43,045 nucleotides of DNA from Sulfuritalea sp. (lineage in GTDB: Bacteria > Pseudomonadota > Gammaproteobacteria > Burkholderiales > Rhodocyclaceae). Positions 32,464 to 41,912 of the stretch are shown here, in pieces; position 1 is the first letter of the stretch, and the number at the start of each line of letters is the position of its first letter. The DNA lies in contig JAMPYF010000039.1 of the NCBI GenBank assembly GCA_023700805.1, forward strand, positions 1-43,045, given 5' to 3'. The notes under the pieces are model-generated. The model saw only the letters and a program-made list of their open reading frames with translations, was not told the origin of the DNA and searched no databases. The position numbers and the translations under genes are program-made.

Positions 32464-33720
32464 TCAGGCGGCAAGTATCTGCCGCGCCGCGGCGACACCG
32501 CTGCGCACCGCGCCTTCCAGGGTCGCCGGATAGTCGCCGGCGACATAATCGCCGGCCAGCCAGAGGCCGGGCAGTTCGGTGCGGGCGGAAGGGCGTTGCA
32601 GGTTCGGCACGCAGGCGAAGGTGGCGCGCTTTTCGGTGATGGTCTGCACATTCAGCGGCGCCGGCAAATCAGGCACCAGGCGGGCGATTTCGCGGTGTAT
32701 GCGGTGTTCGAGTTCCTGCATGGGCAGCTCCAGATGCCGGCCGCGCGCACTGATCACGGCGGCGATCAGTCCGCACTGTCCGCATAGCGCGCCGCGGTCG
32801 AACAGCCATTGCGCCAGCCCCGCGTCCACACCCAGCATGGGCTGCCGCAGGCGCACCCATTCCGGGTAGCTGAAGTAGCTGGTGACGATGGGTTCCCAGT
32901 CGAAATGGGCGACGCGGGCCGCCAGTTCCGGCATCAGGCCGCCGAGGTGATAGGGCGCCACCGCCAGCACCACGTGCGCAAAGGGGCCGGCATCGTCGAT
33001 CAGCCAGGCGTCGCCTTCGCGCCGGATCGAGCCGACGCGGCGGCCGCCATGCACCGCGCCGCCGCGCTCGGCGACGAACTGCGCGGCGGGCTCCGGAAAC
33101 AGCGCGGTGAGATCGACTTGCGGCAGCAGCAGGTCGCTCGCGGCGCGCCTGCCGCCGAGGCTGTCGCGCAGCACGTTGGCCAGCACCTGGGCCGAGGCGC
33201 GCTCGGCCGGGGTGTTCAAGGCGGCGACGCACAGCGGCTCCCACAAGAGTTGGCGCTGGCGCGACGGCGTTGCATTGGCGTCCAGCCACGCGCTGACCGT
33301 GGTGTCCGGCTCGACGCGGTAGCCCTTGGCCTTGAGGCCTTGCATGAGGCGGATCGCGCGCCACTTTTCGCGCCAGCCGAGTCCGCGCGCGAGCAGCAGG
33401 GCAAATGCGGTGTGCAGCGGCGCCGGCAAGCGCGGCGCGCTCATGAGGAATTCGCCGGGGAATTCGAAGCGCAGCGGGGTGCGCCTGAGCAAAGCTTCGG
33501 GTTCGGCGCCGACCAAGCGCATCAGGCGCAAGGTTTCGGCATAGGCGCCGATCAGGATGTGCTGCCCGTTGTCTACGCTGAAGCCCGCGATCTGCGCCGC
33601 GCGGGCGCGCCCGCCGAGCACCCGCGAGGCCTCGAAGACCTCTACCTGGCGGCCTGCAGCGGCCAGTTCCACCGCGGCGGCCATGCCGGCGTAGCCGGCG
33701 CCGATGACGGCGGTTTTCAA
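32464..33720 (-). CDS. hpnE: HpnE, hydroxysqualene dehydroxylase
   Basis: 418 residues. FAD-dependent enzyme reducing hydroxysqualene to squalene, the last step before squalene-hopene cyclase. FAD-binding start MKTAVIGAGYAGMAAAVELAAAGRQVEVFEAS, then LGGRARA, VDNGQHILIGAY, LWEPLCVAALNTP and the C-terminal FAD contact LWLAGDYVAGDYPATLEGAV. The loop NATPSRQRQLLW is encoded opposite copy G of the dispersed repeat (antisense). Third gene after hpnC and hpnD. Confidence 0.95.
   Translation of the reverse strand: MKTAVIGAGYAGMAAAVELAAAGRQVEVFEASRVLGGRARAAQIAGFSVDNGQHILIGAYAETLRLMRLVGAEPEALLRRTPLRFEFPGEFLMSAPRLPAPLHTAFALLLARGLGWREKWRAIRLMQGLKAKGYRVEPDTTVSAWLDANATPSRQRQLLWEPLCVAALNTPAERASAQVLANVLRDSLGGRRAASDLLLPQVDLTALFPEPAAQFVAERGGAVHGGRRVGSIRREGDAWLIDDAGPFAHVVLAVAPYHLGGLMPELAARVAHFDWEPIVTSYFSYPEWVRLRQPMLGVDAGLAQWLFDRGALCGQCGLIAAVISARGRHLELPMQELEHRIHREIARLVPDLPAPLNVQTITEKRATFACVPNLQRPSARTELPGLWLAGDYVAGDYPATLEGAVRSGVAAARQILAA
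33243..33269 (+). repeat. Dispersed AGTTGGCGCTG repeat, copy G (antisense in hpnE)
   Basis: ACAAGAGTTGGCGCTGGCG followed by CGACGGCG on the plus strand, opposite to the hpnE coding direction. The gene therefore reads it as T-P-S-R-Q-R-Q-L-L instead of V-G-A. This shows that the DNA, not one peptide, is conserved. Confidence 0.8.
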
Positions 33721-33754
33721 CCCGATACTCGCGGGTCAAATGCCTTTTGCGGCT

Positions 33755-34588
33755 TCAAGCCAGCCACCAGGTCTTTCCCGCCAGCCAGAGCTTGCGCAGC
33801 GGCGGCAGCGAGATGCGCTGGTCCAGCACGCGGAAGCTGTCGCGCACGATTTCGTCCAGCGTCGCGCGGTAAATCGCCGCCATGATCAGCCCGGCGCGCT
33901 GCGCCTTGCGGTCGGCGGCCGGAAGCTGGGCGAAAGCCTGGCGGTAGAGCGTCTGGGCGCGCTCGACCTGGAAGGCCATGAGACCGCGGAACTGGTCCGA
34001 GTAATTGGCCTGGAGCAAATCGTCGTCGCTGACTCCGAAGCGCGCCATTTCGTCCTGCGGCAGGTAGATGCGGCCGCGCCGCGCATCTTCGCCGACATCG
34101 CGGATGATGTTGGTGAGCTGGAAGGCCAGTCCCAGGTCGTGGGCGTACTTGAGCGTCTGGCGGTCGCTGTAGCCGAAGATTTCCGCGGCGAGCAGGCCGA
34201 CCACGCTGGCGACGCGGTAGCAGTAAAGATGCAGCGCCTTGAAATCGGCATAGCGGACCTGGTCGAGGTCCATTTCCATGCCGTCGATGATTTCCAGCAA
34301 TTGTTCCTGCGGCAGGTAGAACTGCCTGAGCGTTGCGGCCAGCGCCTGGGTTACCGGGTGGCTGGCGCGACCTTCGTAGAGCGCCTGCACCTCGCTGCGC
34401 CACCAGGCCAGCTTGGTGCGCGCCACGGCCGGGTCGGGGCATTCGTCGACCGCGTCGTCGACTTCGCGGCAGAAGGCATACAGCGCCGTGATCGCCTGAC
34501 GCCGCGGCGGTTCGAGGAACAGGAAGCTGTAGTAGAAGCTGGAGCCGCTGGCGGCGGCGCGTTCCTGGCAATATTGATCTGGAGTCAC
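33755..34588 (-). CDS. hpnD: HpnD, presqualene diphosphate synthase
   Basis: 277 residues from a GTG at 34588, chosen because TPDQYCQERAAASGSSFYYSF is the family N-terminus and upstream starts fall inside hpnC. It condenses two farnesyl diphosphates to presqualene diphosphate. Two Asp-rich metal motifs: YAFCREVDDAVDE and NIIRDVGEDARRGRIYLPQDE. It starts 7 bases after the hpnC stop. Confidence 0.94.
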   Translation of the reverse strand: MTPDQYCQERAAASGSSFYYSFLFLEPPRRQAITALYAFCREVDDAVDECPDPAVARTKLAWWRSEVQALYEGRASHPVTQALAATLRQFYLPQEQLLEIIDGMEMDLDQVRYADFKALHLYCYRVASVVGLLAAEIFGYSDRQTLKYAHDLGLAFQLTNIIRDVGEDARRGRIYLPQDEMARFGVSDDDLLQANYSDQFRGLMAFQVERAQTLYRQAFAQLPAADRKAQRAGLIMAAIYRATLDEIVRDSFRVLDQRISLPPLRKLWLAGKTWWLA

Positions 34589-34595
34589 GGCGAAT

Positions 34596-35432
34596 TTACC
34601 GATGGGTGTCCAAGGGGCGGACCAGCGAACGCCACAGGATAAGCGGCCAGTCGAAGGTTTCGAGCTTGGGCCGGCGGCTGAACACATCGTAATCGACGGC
34701 CTCGATTTTATCCAGGATGCGCAGGCCGCCGGCCACGATGGCGCGGATTTCGAGGCCGATGCGCCCCGGCAGGTCCCAACCCAGCGAGGCGCCTGAAAGC
34801 ATCAGGGCGCGGGCGCGCTCGACCTGGAAGCGCAGCAGCTCTTGAAGGTTGGTGCTGGTGGCACGGCGATTGATGTCGTCTTCGCTGACGCCAAAGCGGG
34901 CCATCTCGTCCTGCGGCAGATAAATCCTGCCGTGCGCACCCTTTGCCGCGTCGATGCCCACGTCCTGCCAGTGGTTGATCAACTGCAGCGCGGAACAGAT
35001 TGCGTCCGAACGGGACAGGTTTTCCGCGCTGGCGTGGCCGAACAAATGCAGCAGCAGGCGACCGACCGGATCGGCCGAGCGACGGCAGTAATCCATGAGT
35101 TCGGCGCAGTCGCGGTAGCGGTCCTTGCTCACGTCCTGCACGAAGGCGTCGAGCAGGTCGCGAAACAGTTGCAGCGGCAGGCCGTGGCGCTCGATCACCG
35201 GCCGCAGCCGCAGGAACACCGGATGCTGCGTCGGCTGGCCCCGTTCGATGGCGTCGAGTTCGGCCTGGTAGCCGGCCAGCAGGGCGCTGCGCTGCTGCGG
35301 CGAAAGCTCGCCTTCATCGGCAAAATCGTCGGCGCTGCGGGCGAAGCCATAGATCGCCGCCACCGGCTCGCGCAGCGGCGCCGGCAGCAGAATCGAGGCA
35401 ACGGGAAAGTTTTCGTAATGATCGACGGGCAT
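34596..35432 (-). CDS. hpnC: HpnC, hydroxysqualene synthase
   Basis: 278 residues from the ATG at 35432 (MPVDHYENFPVASILLP, the typical HpnC opening). Converts presqualene diphosphate to hydroxysqualene. Asp-rich motifs YGFARSADDFADE and HWQDVGIDAAKGAHGRIYLPQDE. With hpnD and hpnE it supplies squalene, probably for hopanoids. The cyclase gene (shc/hpnF) is not in this window. Confidence 0.94.
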   Translation of the reverse strand: MPVDHYENFPVASILLPAPLREPVAAIYGFARSADDFADEGELSPQQRSALLAGYQAELDAIERGQPTQHPVFLRLRPVIERHGLPLQLFRDLLDAFVQDVSKDRYRDCAELMDYCRRSADPVGRLLLHLFGHASAENLSRSDAICSALQLINHWQDVGIDAAKGAHGRIYLPQDEMARFGVSEDDINRRATSTNLQELLRFQVERARALMLSGASLGWDLPGRIGLEIRAIVAGGLRILDKIEAVDYDVFSRRPKLETFDWPLILWRSLVRPLDTHR

Positions 35433-35638
35433 GGTGCGGCAGGAGTATATCCATAGGGCACGAAAGCCTGAGCGAGGAACACGGGAATTCGCTCGGAAAA
35501 CCGGCCGGGTGCCCGGATCCATCCTTCCGCAGCGGCGGCAGCGAGTGCTGTTGAAGCCGGAAAGAAATGTTGAAAGCAGGTAAAATTCGCAATCCACGTC
35601 GTGTCGATCGGGTCTGCATAGGGCCGCTTGCGACATGC

Positions 35639-35723
35639 GCCCAGGTGGCGGAATTGGTAGACGCACCAGATTTAGGTTCTGGCGCCGCGAGGCGTGGGGG
35701 TTCGAGTCCCTTCCTGGGCACCA
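35639..35723 (+). tRNA. tRNA-Leu (anticodon UAG)
   Basis: Acceptor GCCCAGG at 35639 pairs with CCTGGGC at 35713-35719, then A and an encoded CCA. D-arm GCGGAATTGGTAGACGC, anticodon stem CCAGA/TCTGG around TTTAGGT (anticodon TAG at 35673-35675), a long variable arm as in class II tRNAs, and T-loop TTCGAGT. Reads CUA and related Leu codons. TAAAAT at 35581 is a possible -10 element. It precedes tig. Confidence 0.96.
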
Positions 35724-35802
35724 GCGTTTGGGCGTAGACCCGGAGTTCGACCCGGGGTTTGGTCGCTTGTGGTGATGGCGTGTTTTTTCAACGAATTCTT
35801 AA

Positions 35803-37140
35803 ATGACGGATACAAAGATGACGGACAAGGCAACGACGGACGTGGCAATCGACACCAGCAGCGCACTGGAACGGCGCATCGACATGACGGTGGCCCTGGC
35901 GGAGATAGAGAAGGATGTCGACCAGCGCCTGAAGCAGATGTCGCGCACCGTGAAGATGGCGGGATTCCGTCCGGGCAAGGTGCCGATGAAAATGGTGGCG
36001 CAGCAATACGGCTCCCAGGCGCGTTCGGAGGCAATCGGCGCAGCGGTGGAAAAAGCCTATGGCGAGAAGGTGCGCGAGCAGAAGCTGCGCGTCGCCGGCT
36101 ATCCGCGCATCGAGCCGAAGGCCGATGCCAGCCCCGGATTGCTGGGCTTCACCGCCGTGTTCGAGGTCTACCCGGAGATTACGCTGGGCGACGTCTCCGG
36201 CCAGGCTATCGAAAAGCCGCAACTGACCGTCACCGACGCCGAAGTCGACAAGACGCTCGACGTGCTGCGCAAGCAACGCGTCACCTATGTCGAGACCGAT
36301 CGCGCCTCGGCGAAGGATGACCGCCTGGTGATCGATTTCATCGGGCGCAAGGATGGCGAGGAGTTTCCCGGCGGCAAGGCCACGGATTATTCCGTGATGG
36401 TCGGCGGCGGCATGATGCTGCCGGACTTCGAGGCGCAGATGGAAGGCGTCAAGGCCGGCGAGACCAAGACCTTTGACGTCAGCTTCCCGGCTGACTACCA
36501 GGCCGCGGAACTTGCCGGTGCGACCGTGCAATTCGAGATGACCGTGAAGAAGGTCGAGGCCGCCCGCCTGCCGGAAATCGATGCCGAATTCGCCAAGCAG
36601 CTCGGTGTCGCCGATGGCGATACCGCCAAGATGCGGGTCGAAGTGCGCGCCAACCTGGAACGCGAAGTCAAGAAGCGCCTGCTGGCGAAGGTCAAGGAGC
36701 AGGTCATGGAGGCGCTGCTCAAGGTGAATCCGATCGAGGTGCCGAAGGCGCTGGTCCAGATGGAATCGGAACAGATGGCCGAAACGGCGCGCCGCGACAT
36801 GGAACAGCGCGGCATGGGGATGAAGAACATCCCGGTCGAGGCCTCCTGGTTTACCGAACAGGCGACGCGCCGGGTGAAACTTGGCCTGCTTCTTGCGGAA
36901 CTGGTCAAGGCCAAGGACCTCCACGTCAAACCCGAGCAAGTGCGCGCCATTGTCGACGAATTCGCCGAAACCTTCGAAGACCCCAAGGAAGTGGTCCGCT
37001 GGTACTATTCTCAACCACAGCGGCTGGCTGAAGCCGAGGCGCTGGCGCTGGAGAACAATGTCGTGGATTGGGTGCTCGCCAATGCCAAAGTCAGCGAAGC
37101 CCCCATCGCCTTCGATGCGCTGATGGGTAATGCAGCATGA
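35803..37140 (+). CDS. tig: Trigger factor, ribosome-associated chaperone/prolyl isomerase
   Basis: 445 residues if started at 35803 (a second ATG at 35818 is possible; neither has a strong ribosome site). N-terminal ribosome-binding domain with signature GFRPGKVP, a middle FKBP-like domain ([21 protein letters not shown] ... [15 protein letters not shown]) and a helical C-terminal chaperone domain. Binds nascent chains at the exit tunnel. Overlaps the clpP frame by four bases; the tig-clpP-clpX-lon order is conserved in proteobacteria. Confidence 0.97.
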   Translation: MTDTKMTDKATTDVAIDTSSALERRIDMTVALAEIEKDVDQRLKQMSRTVKMAGFRPGKVPMKMVAQQYGSQARSEAIGAAVEKAYGEKVREQKLRVAGYPRIEPKADASPGLLGFTAVFEVYPEITLGDVSGQAIEKPQLTVTDAEVDKTLDVLRKQRVTYVETDRASAKDDRLVIDFIGRKDGEEFPGGKATDYSVMVGGGMMLPDFEAQMEGVKAGETKTFDVSFPADYQAAELAGATVQFEMTVKKVEAARLPEIDAEFAKQLGVADGDTAKMRVEVRANLEREVKKRLLAKVKEQVMEALLKVNPIEVPKALVQMESEQMAETARRDMEQRGMGMKNIPVEASWFTEQATRRVKLGLLLAELVKAKDLHVKPEQVRAIVDEFAETFEDPKEVVRWYYSQPQRLAEAEALALENNVVDWVLANAKVSEAPIAFDALMGNAA

Positions 37141-37817
37141 TCCTGCCGGAGATGTCCATGTACGGTTCGCGACAAAATGGTGGTGCCTACGACGCACCGG
37201 CTCCCGACACGCAAGCCCTGGGCCTGGTGCCCATGGTCATCGAGACCAGCGGGCGCGGCGAACGGGCCTACGACATCTATTCGCGCCTGCTGCGCGAGCG
37301 GGTGATTTTCCTGGTCGGTCCGGTCAATGACAACACGGCGAACCTGATCGTGGCGCAGTTGCTGTTCCTCGAATCGGAAAATCCGGACAAGGACATCTTC
37401 TTCTACATCAACTCGCCGGGCGGCTCGGTCACGGCGGGCATGGCCATCTACGACACGATGCAGTTCGTCAAGCCGGCCGTGTCGACGCTGTGCATCGGTC
37501 AGGCCGCCAGCATGGGTTCCTTTCTGCTCGCCGCCGGCGAAAAGGGCAAGCGTTTCTGCCTGCCGAATTCGCGCGTGATGATCCATCAGCCGATGGGCGG
37601 ATTCCAGGGCCAGGCGTCGGACATCGAGATCCATGCCAAGGAAATCCTGTTCCTCAAGCAGAAACTCAACCAGATGCTCGCGCACCACACCGGGCAGTCG
37701 ATCGAGCGCGTCGAACGCGATACCGATCGCGACAACTTCCTTTCAGCCGAAGCGGCGGTAGAGTACGGCCTGGTCGACAAGGTGCTGACCAGCCGCAACG
37801 AAGCCGTAGCGGCTTGA
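37137..37817 (+). CDS. clpP: ClpP, ATP-dependent protease proteolytic subunit
   Basis: 226 residues from the ATG at 37137, or 221 from the ATG at 37152. Serine peptidase forming a 14-mer with ClpX or Clp[12 protein letters not shown] holds catalytic Ser125, [10 protein letters not shown] holds His150, and [13 protein letters not shown] contains the Asp. [18 protein letters not shown] is the oxyanion/handle region. The N-terminus before [10 protein letters not shown] is longer than the mature E. coli enzyme and may be cut off as a propeptide. Confidence 0.97.
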   Translation: MILPEMSMYGSRQNGGAYDAPAPDTQALGLVPMVIETSGRGERAYDIYSRLLRERVIFLVGPVNDNTANLIVAQLLFLESENPDKDIFFYINSPGGSVTAGMAIYDTMQFVKPAVSTLCIGQAASMGSFLLAAGEKGKRFCLPNSRVMIHQPMGGFQGQASDIEIHAKEILFLKQKLNQMLAHHTGQSIERVERDTDRDNFLSAEAAVEYGLVDKVLTSRNEAVAA

Positions 37818-37841
37818 TCCTGCGCAGGGACGGAGACCAAG

Positions 37842-39110
37842 ATGGCGGACAAAAAATCGGGCAGCGGCGAAAAGCTGCTGTATTGCTCCTTCTGCGGCAA
37901 GAGCCAGCATGAAGTCAAGAAGCTGATCGCCGGCCCCTCCGTCTTCATCTGCGACGAGTGCATCGAGCTGTGCAACGACATCATCCGCGACGAGATCGCC
38001 GCCGAGCCGGCGGGATCGGCCAAACGCGAGTTGCCGGCGCCGAAGGAAATCCGCGAAATGCTCGATCAGTACGTGATCGGGCAGGACTCGGCGAAGAAGA
38101 TTCTCGCCGTCGCGGTCTATAACCACTACAAGCGCATCCGGCACCAGGAAAAGGGCAGCGACGGCATCGAATTGTCGAAGAGCAACATCCTGTTGATCGG
38201 CCCCACCGGTTCGGGCAAGACCCTGCTGGCGCAGACCCTGGCGCGTACGCTCAACGTACCCTTCGTCATGGCCGATGCGACGACGCTGACCGAGGCCGGT
38301 TATGTCGGCGAGGACGTCGAGAACATCATCCAGAAGCTGCTGCAGAAATGCGACCACGAAGTTGAAAAGGCGCAACAGGGGATCGTCTATATCGACGAGA
38401 TCGACAAGATTTCACGCAAGTCGGACAACCCTTCGATCACCCGCGATGTCTCCGGCGAAGGCGTGCAGCAGGCGCTGCTGAAACTGATCGAAGGCACGGT
38501 GGCGAGCATACCGCCGCAAGGCGGACGCAAGCATCCGAACCAGGATTTCATCCAGATCGACACGACCAACATCCTGTTCATCTGCGGCGGCGCCTTCGAC
38601 GGCCTGGACAAGGTGATTCGCAGTCGTTCGGAGAAGGGCGGCATCGGCTTCGGCGCCGAGGTCAAAAGCCGCGATGCGAGCAATGTCGGCGAGATGCTGA
38701 AGCAGGTGGAGCCCGAGGATTTGATCAAATTCGGCCTGATTCCCGAGTTGATCGGTCGCCTGCCGGTAATCGCCACTTTGCAGGAACTCGACGAAGCGGC
38801 ATTGGTCGAAATTTTAATTGAGCCGAAGAATGCCCTGATCAAGCAATATCACAAGCTTTTTGCCATGGAAGGCGTCGAACTGGAAGTACGCCCTTCGGCC
38901 TTGCAGGCCATCGCCAAGAAGGCGCTGAAGCGCAAGACCGGCGCGCGGGGTCTGCGCTCCATTCTCGAAAACGTGCTGCTCGACACCATGTACGAGTTGC
39001 CGACCATGGAGAGTGTGAGCAAGGTCGTGATCGACGAGAGCACGATCGAATCCGGCGCCCAGCCGCTGATGATCTACGCCGACCAGGCCAAGGTTTCTGG
39101 CTCGAACTGA
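37842..39110 (+). CDS. clpX: ClpX, ATPase subunit of the Clp protease
   Basis: 422 residues. N-terminal four-cysteine zinc finger (CSFCGKSQ ... CDECIELC) that binds substrates and adaptors; AAA+ module with GPTGSGKT at about 120-127, Walker [11 protein letters not shown], pore loop GYVGED, sensor and box VII residues. The IGF loop that docks ClpP is present as [16 protein letters not shown] precedes the ATG by about nine bases. Follows clpP by 24 bases. Confidence 0.97.
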   Translation: MADKKSGSGEKLLYCSFCGKSQHEVKKLIAGPSVFICDECIELCNDIIRDEIAAEPAGSAKRELPAPKEIREMLDQYVIGQDSAKKILAVAVYNHYKRIRHQEKGSDGIELSKSNILLIGPTGSGKTLLAQTLARTLNVPFVMADATTLTEAGYVGEDVENIIQKLLQKCDHEVEKAQQGIVYIDEIDKISRKSDNPSITRDVSGEGVQQALLKLIEGTVASIPPQGGRKHPNQDFIQIDTTNILFICGGAFDGLDKVIRSRSEKGGIGFGAEVKSRDASNVGEMLKQVEPEDLIKFGLIPELIGRLPVIATLQELDEAALVEILIEPKNALIKQYHKLFAMEGVELEVRPSALQAIAKKALKRKTGARGLRSILENVLLDTMYELPTMESVSKVVIDESTIESGAQPLMIYADQAKVSGSN

Positions 39111-39138
39111 TCCTGCGACCGGGTTTTACAGAGGCCGC

Positions 39139-39165
39139 CTTGAATACCTGTCTGCCGCCCCAATG
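39139..39165 (+). promoter_or_regulatory. Sigma-32-type promoter of lon
   Basis: CTTGAA at 39139-39144, exact -35 consensus, a 13-base spacer and CCCCAATG at 39158-39165 (consensus CCCCATNT), 32 bases before the lon start. It fits heat induction of lon independently of clpX. Confidence 0.75.
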
Positions 39166-39196
39166 TGGATGGCGTGACTCATAACCGAAGGACACG

Positions 39197-41614
39197 ATGA
39201 TGTCTGGCCTACCCGCTACCCCCGTAGAGACCCAATCCCTGCCGCTGTTGCCCCTGCGCGACGTCGTGGTCTTCCCGCACATGGTGATTCCGCTGTTTGT
39301 CGGGCGCCCGAAGTCGATCAAGGCGCTGGAAACGGCGATGGAAACCGGCAAGAACATCCTGCTCGTGGCGCAGAAGTCCGCCGCCAAGGACGAGCCTGTG
39401 CCGGAGGACATGTACGAGATCGGCTGTCTCGCCAACATCCTGCAGATGCTCAAGCTGCCCGACGGCACGGTGAAAGTGCTGGTCGAAGGCGTGCAGCGCG
39501 CACGCGTATTGCGCATCGAAGACCAGCGCGCCCTGTTCGTCGCCGATGTCAGCCTGATCCCGATCGAGGAGCGCGCCGACAACGAGGTCGAGGCGATGCG
39601 CCGCACCGTGCTGGCTCAGTTCGACCAGTACGTCAAACTCAACAAGAAAATCCCGCCCGAGGTGCTGACTTCGCTGGCCGGCATCGAGGAGGCCGGGCGC
39701 CTGGCCGACACGATCGCCGCGCACCTGCCGCTGAAGCTCGAACAGAAACAGGAAATCCTCGAAGTTTTCGGCGTCTCTGCGCGACTCGAAAAGCTGCTCG
39801 GCCAGCTGGAAGCCGAACTCGACATCCTGCAGGTCGAAAAGCGCATCCGTGGCCGCGTCAAGCGGCAGATGGAAAAGAGCCAGCGCGAGTACTACCTCAA
39901 CGAGCAGGTCAAGGCGATCCAGAAGGAACTCGGCGAAGGCGAAGAAGGTGCCGACATCGACGAAATGGAAAAGAAGATCAAGGCTGCCGGCATGAGCAAG
40001 GAAGCCCTGGTCAAGGTCAATGCCGAGGTCAAGAAGCTCAAGCTGATGTCGCCGATGTCCGCCGAAGCCACCGTAGTGCGCAATTACATCGAAACCCTGC
40101 TGGCGCTGCCGTGGAAGAAGAAGTCGCGCATCAGCAAGGACCTTTCTGCCGCCGAGAAAATCCTCGACAAGGATCACTACGGCCTGGAGAAAGTCAAGGA
40201 ACGCATCGTCGAATACCTTGCGGTGCAGCAGCGTGTCGACAAGGTCAAGGCGCCGATCCTCTGCCTGGTCGGCCCCCCCGGCGTGGGCAAGACCTCTCTC
40301 GGCCAGTCGATCGCCAAGTCCACCAACCGCAAGTTCATTCGCATGGCGCTGGGCGGCGTGCGCGACGAAGCCGAGATTCGCGGCCACCGCCGCACTTATA
40401 TCGGTTCGATGCCGGGCAAGATATTGCAGAACATGACCAAGGTCGGGGTCAAGAATCCGCTGTTCCTGCTCGACGAAGTCGACAAGATGGGCCAGGATTT
40501 CCGCGGTGACCCTTCTTCGGCATTGCTCGAAGTGCTCGATCCGGAGCAGAACCACACCTTCCAGGATCACTACATCGAGGTCGATTTCGACTTGTCCGAT
40601 GTCATGTTCGTCGCCACGGCGAATACCCTGAACATCCCGGCGGCGCTGCTCGATCGCCTGGAGGTGATCCGCCTCGCCGGCTATACCGAGGACGAAAAAG
40701 TCAATATCGCCCTGCGCTATCTGGTGCCGAAGCAGATGAAGGCCAATGGCATCAAGCGCGACGAACTCTCGATCACCGAGGACGCCCTGCGCGACATCGT
40801 GCGCTACTACTCGCGTGAGGCCGGCGTACGCGCACTGGAGCGCGAGATTTCCAAGATCTGCCGCAAGGTGGTGAAGTCCCTGGTGATGAAGGCGCGCAAA
40901 AACAAGATCGTGGTCAATGCCAGGAACCTCGACAAGTTCCTCGGTGTGCGCCGTTACAGCTTCGGCATGGCGGAAAAGGAAAACCAGATCGGCCAGGTCA
41001 CCGGCCTGGCATGGACCGAAGTCGGCGGCGAACTGCTGACCATCGAAGCCGTGGCCCTGCCCGGCAAGGGCAAGACGATGACCACCGGCAAGCTCGGCGA
41101 AGTCATGCAGGAGTCGATCCAGGCGGCCTTGTCCGTGGTCAGGAAGCGCAGCCAGTCGCTCGGCATCGTCGACGACTTCTACCAGAAGAACGACATCCAC
41201 ATCCACCTGCCCGAAGGGGCCACGCCGAAGGACGGTCCCAGCGCCGGCATAGCCATCTGCACCGCGCTGGTCTCGGTGCTGACGGGGATCCCGGTGCGCG
41301 CCGACGTGGCGATGACGGGCGAGATCACCCTGCGCGGCGAGGTGCTGCCGATCGGCGGCCTCAAGGAAAAACTGCTGGCGGCGGTGCGCGGCGGCATTCG
41401 CCTGGCATTGATTCCGGAGGAGAACGTCAAGGATCTGACCGAGATCCCCGACACCATCAAGAACCGGATCGAAATCCTGCCGGTGCGCTGGATCGACAAG
41501 GTGCTGGAACTCGCTCTCGAGCGCATGCCCCAGCCTTTGCCCGAACCGGCCGCAGCGCCTGCGGTAGCAGTAGTTGCCGATGACGCTACGGCGACCGGCG
41601 TGGTGACCCACTGA
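39197..41614 (+). CDS. lon: Lon, ATP-dependent serine protease
   Basis: 805 residues from 39197 (the adjacent ATG at 39200 has better spacing to GAAGGA). N-terminal substrate domain ([26 protein letters not shown]), coiled coil, AAA+ with GPPGVGKT near residue 359 and FLLDEVDKM, and C-terminal peptidase with the Ser-Lys dyad: Ser682 in [10 protein letters not shown] and Lys725 in [10 protein letters not shown]. Degrades misfolded and regulatory proteins. The stop is followed by a 17-base palindrome and tRNA-Val. Confidence 0.98.
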   Translation: MMSGLPATPVETQSLPLLPLRDVVVFPHMVIPLFVGRPKSIKALETAMETGKNILLVAQKSAAKDEPVPEDMYEIGCLANILQMLKLPDGTVKVLVEGVQRARVLRIEDQRALFVADVSLIPIEERADNEVEAMRRTVLAQFDQYVKLNKKIPPEVLTSLAGIEEAGRLADTIAAHLPLKLEQKQEILEVFGVSARLEKLLGQLEAELDILQVEKRIRGRVKRQMEKSQREYYLNEQVKAIQKELGEGEEGADIDEMEKKIKAAGMSKEALVKVNAEVKKLKLMSPMSAEATVVRNYIETLLALPWKKKSRISKDLSAAEKILDKDHYGLEKVKERIVEYLAVQQRVDKVKAPILCLVGPPGVGKTSLGQSIAKSTNRKFIRMALGGVRDEAEIRGHRRTYIGSMPGKILQNMTKVGVKNPLFLLDEVDKMGQDFRGDPSSALLEVLDPEQNHTFQDHYIEVDFDLSDVMFVATANTLNIPAALLDRLEVIRLAGYTEDEKVNIALRYLVPKQMKANGIKRDELSITEDALRDIVRYYSREAGVRALEREISKICRKVVKSLVMKARKNKIVVNARNLDKFLGVRRYSFGMAEKENQIGQVTGLAWTEVGGELLTIEAVALPGKGKTMTTGKLGEVMQESIQAALSVVRKRSQSLGIVDDFYQKNDIHIHLPEGATPKDGPSAGIAICTALVSVLTGIPVRADVAMTGEITLRGEVLPIGGLKEKLLAAVRGGIRLALIPEENVKDLTEIPDTIKNRIEILPVRWIDKVLELALERMPQPLPEPAAAPAVAVVADDATATGVVTH

Positions 41615-41644
41615 GCGATTGTGAACTGATAGAATTGCGGCCGC

Positions 41645-41661
41645 CTGCCCACTGTGGGCAG
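41645..41661. repeat. Perfect 17-base palindrome between lon and tRNA-Val
   Basis: CTGCCCAC-T-GTGGGCAG. It has no T-run, so it is not a classical terminator; it may be an RNA hairpin at the end of the lon message or a protein site near the tRNA promoter. Confidence 0.6.
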
Positions 41662-41673
41662 CGACCGTTCAGC

Positions 41674-41749
41674 GGGTGCTTAGCTCAGTTGGTAGAGCGT
41701 CGCCCTTACAAGGCGAATGTCGGCGGTTCGACCCCGTCAGCACCCACCA
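41674..41749 (+). tRNA. tRNA-Val (anticodon UAC)
   Basis: 76 bases with encoded CCA. Acceptor GGGTGCT pairs with AGCACCC; D-arm GCTCAGTTGGTAGAGC; anticodon stem TCGCC/GGCGA around CTTACAA (anticodon TAC at 41707-41709); T-loop GGTTCGACC. It is followed by an integrase gene, and its 3' end is the likely integration site. Confidence 0.97.
41725..41749 (+). other. Probable attachment site (tRNA-Val 3' end)
   Basis: P4-type integrases usually recombine at the 3' part of a tRNA gene. The integrase begins 162 bases after this tRNA and points away from it, so the T-arm and acceptor end are the probable left attachment site. The second copy would lie outside the window, so this is inferred from position only. 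Confidence 0.45.
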
Positions 41750-41780
41750 GTTTCTTGTTTTATGCAGTCCAACGAAATCC

Positions 41781-41818
41781 AAAAAGCCCGTATAGATCAA
41801 GTCTTTACGGGCTTTTTT
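41781..41818 (+). terminator. Rho-independent terminator after tRNA-Val
   Basis: AAAAAGCCCGTA pairs with TACGGGCTTTTTT around a 13-base loop. A-run and T-run on opposite sides make it usable in both directions. Confidence 0.88.
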
Positions 41819-41862
41819 ACGCCAATACGGTCCGATCCGGTTCATTGACATCCAGCAGTAAC

Positions 41863-41912
41863 TGACAGTAATCTTGACAGTAACAGCCTACCTACCGGGA
41901 GAGTTACTGTCA
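41863..41912. repeat. Three TGACAGTAA units before the integrase
   Basis: TGACAGTAA at 41863-41871 and 41875-41883 (direct, 12-base period) and its reverse complement at 41904-41912, reaching the A of the integrase ATG. Positions fit autorepressor or integrase arm-type binding sites. Confidence 0.6.
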
